Shown here one piece after another: positions 61,258 through 64,000 of a stretch of DNA of 64,000 nt; position 1 is the stretch's first letter, and the number at the start of each line of letters is the position of its first letter. The stretch is from NCBI GenBank assembly GCA_905221605.1, contig CAJNDS010000502.1, positions 881,470 through 945,469 on the forward strand, in the 5' to 3' direction. Made by a program: the position numbers and the translations under genes. This stretch comes from Symbiodinium natans (taxonomy: Eukaryota > Sar > Dinophyceae > Suessiales > Symbiodiniaceae). The notes under the pieces are model-generated. The model was given only the letters and a program-made list of their open reading frames with translations, was not told where the DNA came from and ran no database searches.

Positions 61258-64000
61258 ATGCCAGGGCTCCTTAAGCTCTACGCGGCCGTGCTGAGCAACC
61301 TTCCCACCTGGGCTGCAGACCTCCGGCGGCGGCCGGGGCGAGGGTTTAGGGTTTAGGGTTTAGGGTTTAGGGTTTAGGGTTTAGGGTTTAGGGTTTAGGG
61401 TTTAGGGTTTAGGGTTTAGGGTTTAGGGTTTAGGGTTTAATGGGTTCAGAGGAGTCTACCCGAGAAGGCTGCAAAAATGGAGCCCCCTTAGTAGAGTAGT
61501 GCACGAACTTCCCTTAAGCATTGTCAAGAGAGACAACAGTTGAGCTTTCGAGAGGATTTTTCAATTCAGGAAGTTGTCCACTTTGTGGCTGGCATCACTC
61601 ACCCTAGAGAAGCCCCTGAAGCAACAAAAAAAAACATCTGCGGCTGAGAACTTCTTCGGAGTTCGAGTCCGTCAAAACCGGCCCTCCACTCAAAAACCCT
61701 CAGCACCTCTGAAGTATGGTTTAGGGTTTAGGGTTTAGGGTTTAGGGTTTAGGGTTTAGGGTTTAGGGTTTAGGGTTTAGGGTTTAGGGTTTAGGGTTTA
61801 GGGTTTAGGGTTTAGGGTTTAGGGTTTAGGGTTTATAGCCCCGAAAAGCCCCAAAACGGCAAACTCTCAAACAGCAAAAAAAAAAAAGCGCCCCGAAAAA
61901 GCCCTCTGACGTCAGGCTGAAGGCCGACGGGGCAATCCCCGGCGTGAAGGACCATGAGCTCTACCTCCACCTGGCGGAGGCTTTTGCAGGGTTTAGGGTT
62001 TAGGGTTTAGAGGCCCCTACAAAGGGCCTTTTTCTTTGTTTTTTTATTTTGTTTTTGTCGTTTCGGGGGGGGGGGGGGGGGGTTGGGTTACTTAGGGTTT
62101 AGGGTTTAGGGCTTGGGGGTGGCTTTGGAGGGCGCTTTTCGGGGTTCAGCGTTTTGGGGTCTCAGATCAACAGGGTCTCAGGGGGAGCGGCTGTAGGGTT
62201 GCCGGGTTTTAGGGTTTTAGGTTTAGGGTTTAGGGTTTAGGGTTTAGGGAGGGTTTAGGGTGCAGGGTTTAGGGTTTCGGGTTTTTGGGGTGTCTTGGAG
62301 GCCTCGCGGTCGTAGCTTTGCTGTTGTATAGGAATTTACGACCCTTGGAAGATCAGATAGAGGTCGCAAAAAGGGCCCCCCAATTGGGAGATCACGGGGT
62401 GGGGGAGGGGATGCCAATCAAAAAAACTTTTTTCCAGTCAAAAAAACTTTTTCCAATCAAAAAAGCTTTTCTCCAATCAAAAAAAAACTTTCCTTTTCAG
62501 ATAGGAGGACAAGAGGGAAGGGAGGAGGAAGGGAGGGACGGAAGGCAGGAAGGCAGGAAGGAAGGAAGGAAGGAAGGAGGGAGGGCAAGAAGGAAGGAAG
62601 GAAGGAAGGAAGGAGGGAGGGCAAGAAGGAAGGAAGGAAGGAAGGAAGCAATCTGAGGCCCCTGAACTAACTTAAAGTTGCTACGTTTCTTGAAGCTCCT
62701 AAACCTCCCTGAAGTCTCTAGGCGTTTTGAGGCCCCTAAACGTCCTGGAAGTCTCTAATAAGTGTTTTGAGGCCCCTAAATTTCCGGAGAACCCTAGTCT
62801 CTAAGCGTTTTGAGGCCCCTAAACTTCCGTAAAGTCTCGAAGTGTTTTGACGCCCCTGAACCCTCTTGAAGTTTCTCAGTTTCTTAAGGCCCCTAAACTC
62901 CCTTAACGTCTCTGAGCAATTTGAGGCCCCTAAACTCCCGTAAAGTTTCCAAGCGTTTTGAGGCCCCTAAACCCCCTTAAAGTTTCCAAGTTTCTTGAGG
63001 CCCCTAAACTCCTTAAAGTCTCCAAGCGTTTTGATGCCCCTAAACCCCCTTAAAGTTTCTCAGTTTCTTGAGGCCCTTAAACTCCCTTAACATCTCTAAC
63101 CATTTTGAGGCCCCTAAACTCAGGTAAAGTGTCCAAGTTCATTGAAGCCCCTAAACTCCCGTAAAGTCTCTAAGCCTTTTGAGGCCCCTAAACTACCTTA
63201 AAGTTTCCAAGTTTCTTGAGGCCCCTAAACTCCCTTAAAGCCTCAAAGCGTTTCATTGCGGGCGCGAACGGTGGCCAGAAAGACGCCCGCACCGCCCGCG
63301 CCGCCCGCACCGCCCCTCGCCACCCCGCGCAGGGCTTTAGTGTTTCGGGTTTGGAGCCTTTTCTGGGGGTTGGCAGGAAACTCCTCAAAGCAATAAAGAG
63401 CCGATTGACTCTTATCTAGACGTAGTTCGGGTTCTAAGCCAAGCAACTTACATTAGCGCAGTCAAGGGAAGCATAGGTGTTCTGAGTCAACTCACAGATC
63501 CTTGAGTCATGCGGCAGCACATACCTTGCAAATGTTTATGCTTCGTGTGCTGGCTCTTGACCGGCTGCGGGAACATACAGTCATGTGGAGACCTTGTTGT
63601 CAGGGCTTGTTGAGAGAACACATGCCACGGCACTTAGTGAGAAAATGCATGCCGGGTCATGTAGTTATGTATGCAGCTGCTTGTTTTTTTGAGCTCGCGC
63701 TTGTCTTGTCGTCATGACGAAGACGGCCAAGACAAAGACAGCCGACATGGCTCCCGTCAAAAACATAGCAACTGGTGCAAAGCTGAAATGGTGGCCAGAG
63801 AAGACCCTCAGCAGCAAGAAAACTATACTAACTATACCGCGGCTTCTTTTTTTTGGTACGTGGCGCAGTGCATGTCACGATACGCGTGCACAATGGATGC
63901 CAGGACCCGGAAGCAGCATTTTATATGCCGCCGCCATGCATCGACACTTTGTCGAGCAGCTTCTTTTGAAGGCGTCTCACAGGACCAGGTGCCTTATTTT
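61258..64000 (+). CDS. 5' part of a multi-exon gene, product unknown
   Basis: Exon 1 is 61258-61325 (MPGLLKLYAAVLSNLPTWAA, donor GC). Exon 2 is 61916-61979 (LKADGAIPGVKDHELYLHLA, acceptor AG, donor GC); the frames join through a split Arg codon. A third candidate lies near 63275-63330 (Ala/Arg/Pro-rich). The rest is beyond the window or hidden in repeats. TTTAGGG follows exon 1 (61344-61439) and exon 2 (61990-62010). Not recognised. Confidence 0.5.
61344..61439. repeat. Perfect TTTAGGG array after gene 8 exon 1
   Basis: Thirteen or so perfect units beginning 18 bases after the donor. Confidence 0.96.
61716..61833. repeat. Perfect TTTAGGG array
   Basis: About 16 perfect units in the same intron of gene 8; here both arrays are G-strand, with no CCCTAAA partner before exon 2. 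Confidence 0.96.
62518..62652. repeat. (GGAA)n microsatellite
   Basis: AGGA-type repeat with a longer internal unit (GGAGGGAGGGCAAGAA) occurring twice. Confidence 0.93.
62655..63245. repeat. Tandem array, unit about 38 bp
   Basis: TTTTGAGGCCCCTAAACTCCC then TTAAAGTCTCCAAGC repeats about 15 times. Two alternating versions (AAGCGTTTTGAGG and AAGTTTCTTGAGG) give a partial 76-bp higher-order unit. No gene within. Confidence 0.9.
63714..64000 (+). CDS. ORF open to the window end, product unknown
   Basis: ATG at 63714 opens MTKTAKTKTADMAPVKN followed by ATGAKLKWWPEKTLSSKK and stays open for 95 codons to the end. The Lys/Thr-rich start is protein-like, but the later part (LLFFGTWRSACHDTR) is less convincing. 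It may be an exon of gene 8 or a separate gene; the preceding 63350-63713 shows no clear exon. Confidence 0.3.
   Translation, partial: MTKTAKTKTADMAPVKNIATGAKLKWWPEKTLSSKKTILTIPRLLFFGTWRSACHDTRAQWMPGPGSSILYAAAMHRHFVEQLLLKASHRTRCLI

Noticed and set aside
62285-62656. 123-codon ORF with KKTFFQSKK and GRKEGRKEG repeats
   Set aside because: Driven by A-rich and (GGAA)n simple repeats in an intron.
1-64000. CRISPR array, tRNA or rRNA genes, bacterial operon signals
   Set aside because: None seen; the evenly spaced repeats are telomeric or satellite, without the repeat-spacer pattern, and no rRNA or tRNA core motifs were noticed.

Overview
The window looks like dinoflagellate nuclear DNA. Nearly every intron holds runs of the seven-base telomere repeat TTTAGGG/CCCTAAA, exons are short and GC-rich, splice donors are mostly GC, GT or GA with AG acceptors, and all well-supported genes lie on the + strand, one after another. 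I cannot assign a genus. About 90% of the window is intron or spacer, so single-frame ORFs mislead. The genes below were rebuilt by joining short exons under two constraints: reading phase and family alignment.

Layout on the + strand: (1) a kinesin with an N-terminal motor, 188-23734, in 21 exons of about 2.25 kb; (2) a poorly resolved gene, about 24140-28702; (3) a small 9-exon unknown gene, 29749-33082; (4) an unknown gene starting at 33446 and running to about 38.5-40.4 kb; (5) a complete PLP-dependent serine dehydratase (L-serine/threonine ammonia-lyase), 40642-50951, in 20 exons totalling 999 nt with microexons of 20, 27 and 30 nt; (6) an unknown gene, about 52499-55445; (7) an unknown gene, 55805-60311; (8) the 5' end of a gene from 61258; and an ORF cut by the window end at 63714.

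Kinesin intron 2 (543-7941) is an island of different character. It carries broken minus-strand copies of a dual-specificity-phosphatase-like gene, two long hairpins, a duplicated block of about 125 bp, and a chain of satellites with 42-, 62-, 76- and 14-bp units.

The most striking features are structural. Many introns carry TTTAGGG (often with poly-G) in their 5' half and CCCTAAA (often with poly-C) in their 3' half, so the pre-mRNA could fold each intron into a stem that brings weak splice sites together. In addition, at least ten unrelated families of element about 80-130 bp long, with terminal inverted repeats, lie in these introns. In some cases the element is essentially the whole intron (for example 33720-33822 and 17270-17364), which suggests introner-type intron creation by several families at one locus. 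The genes share no evident pathway; they are simply neighbours.
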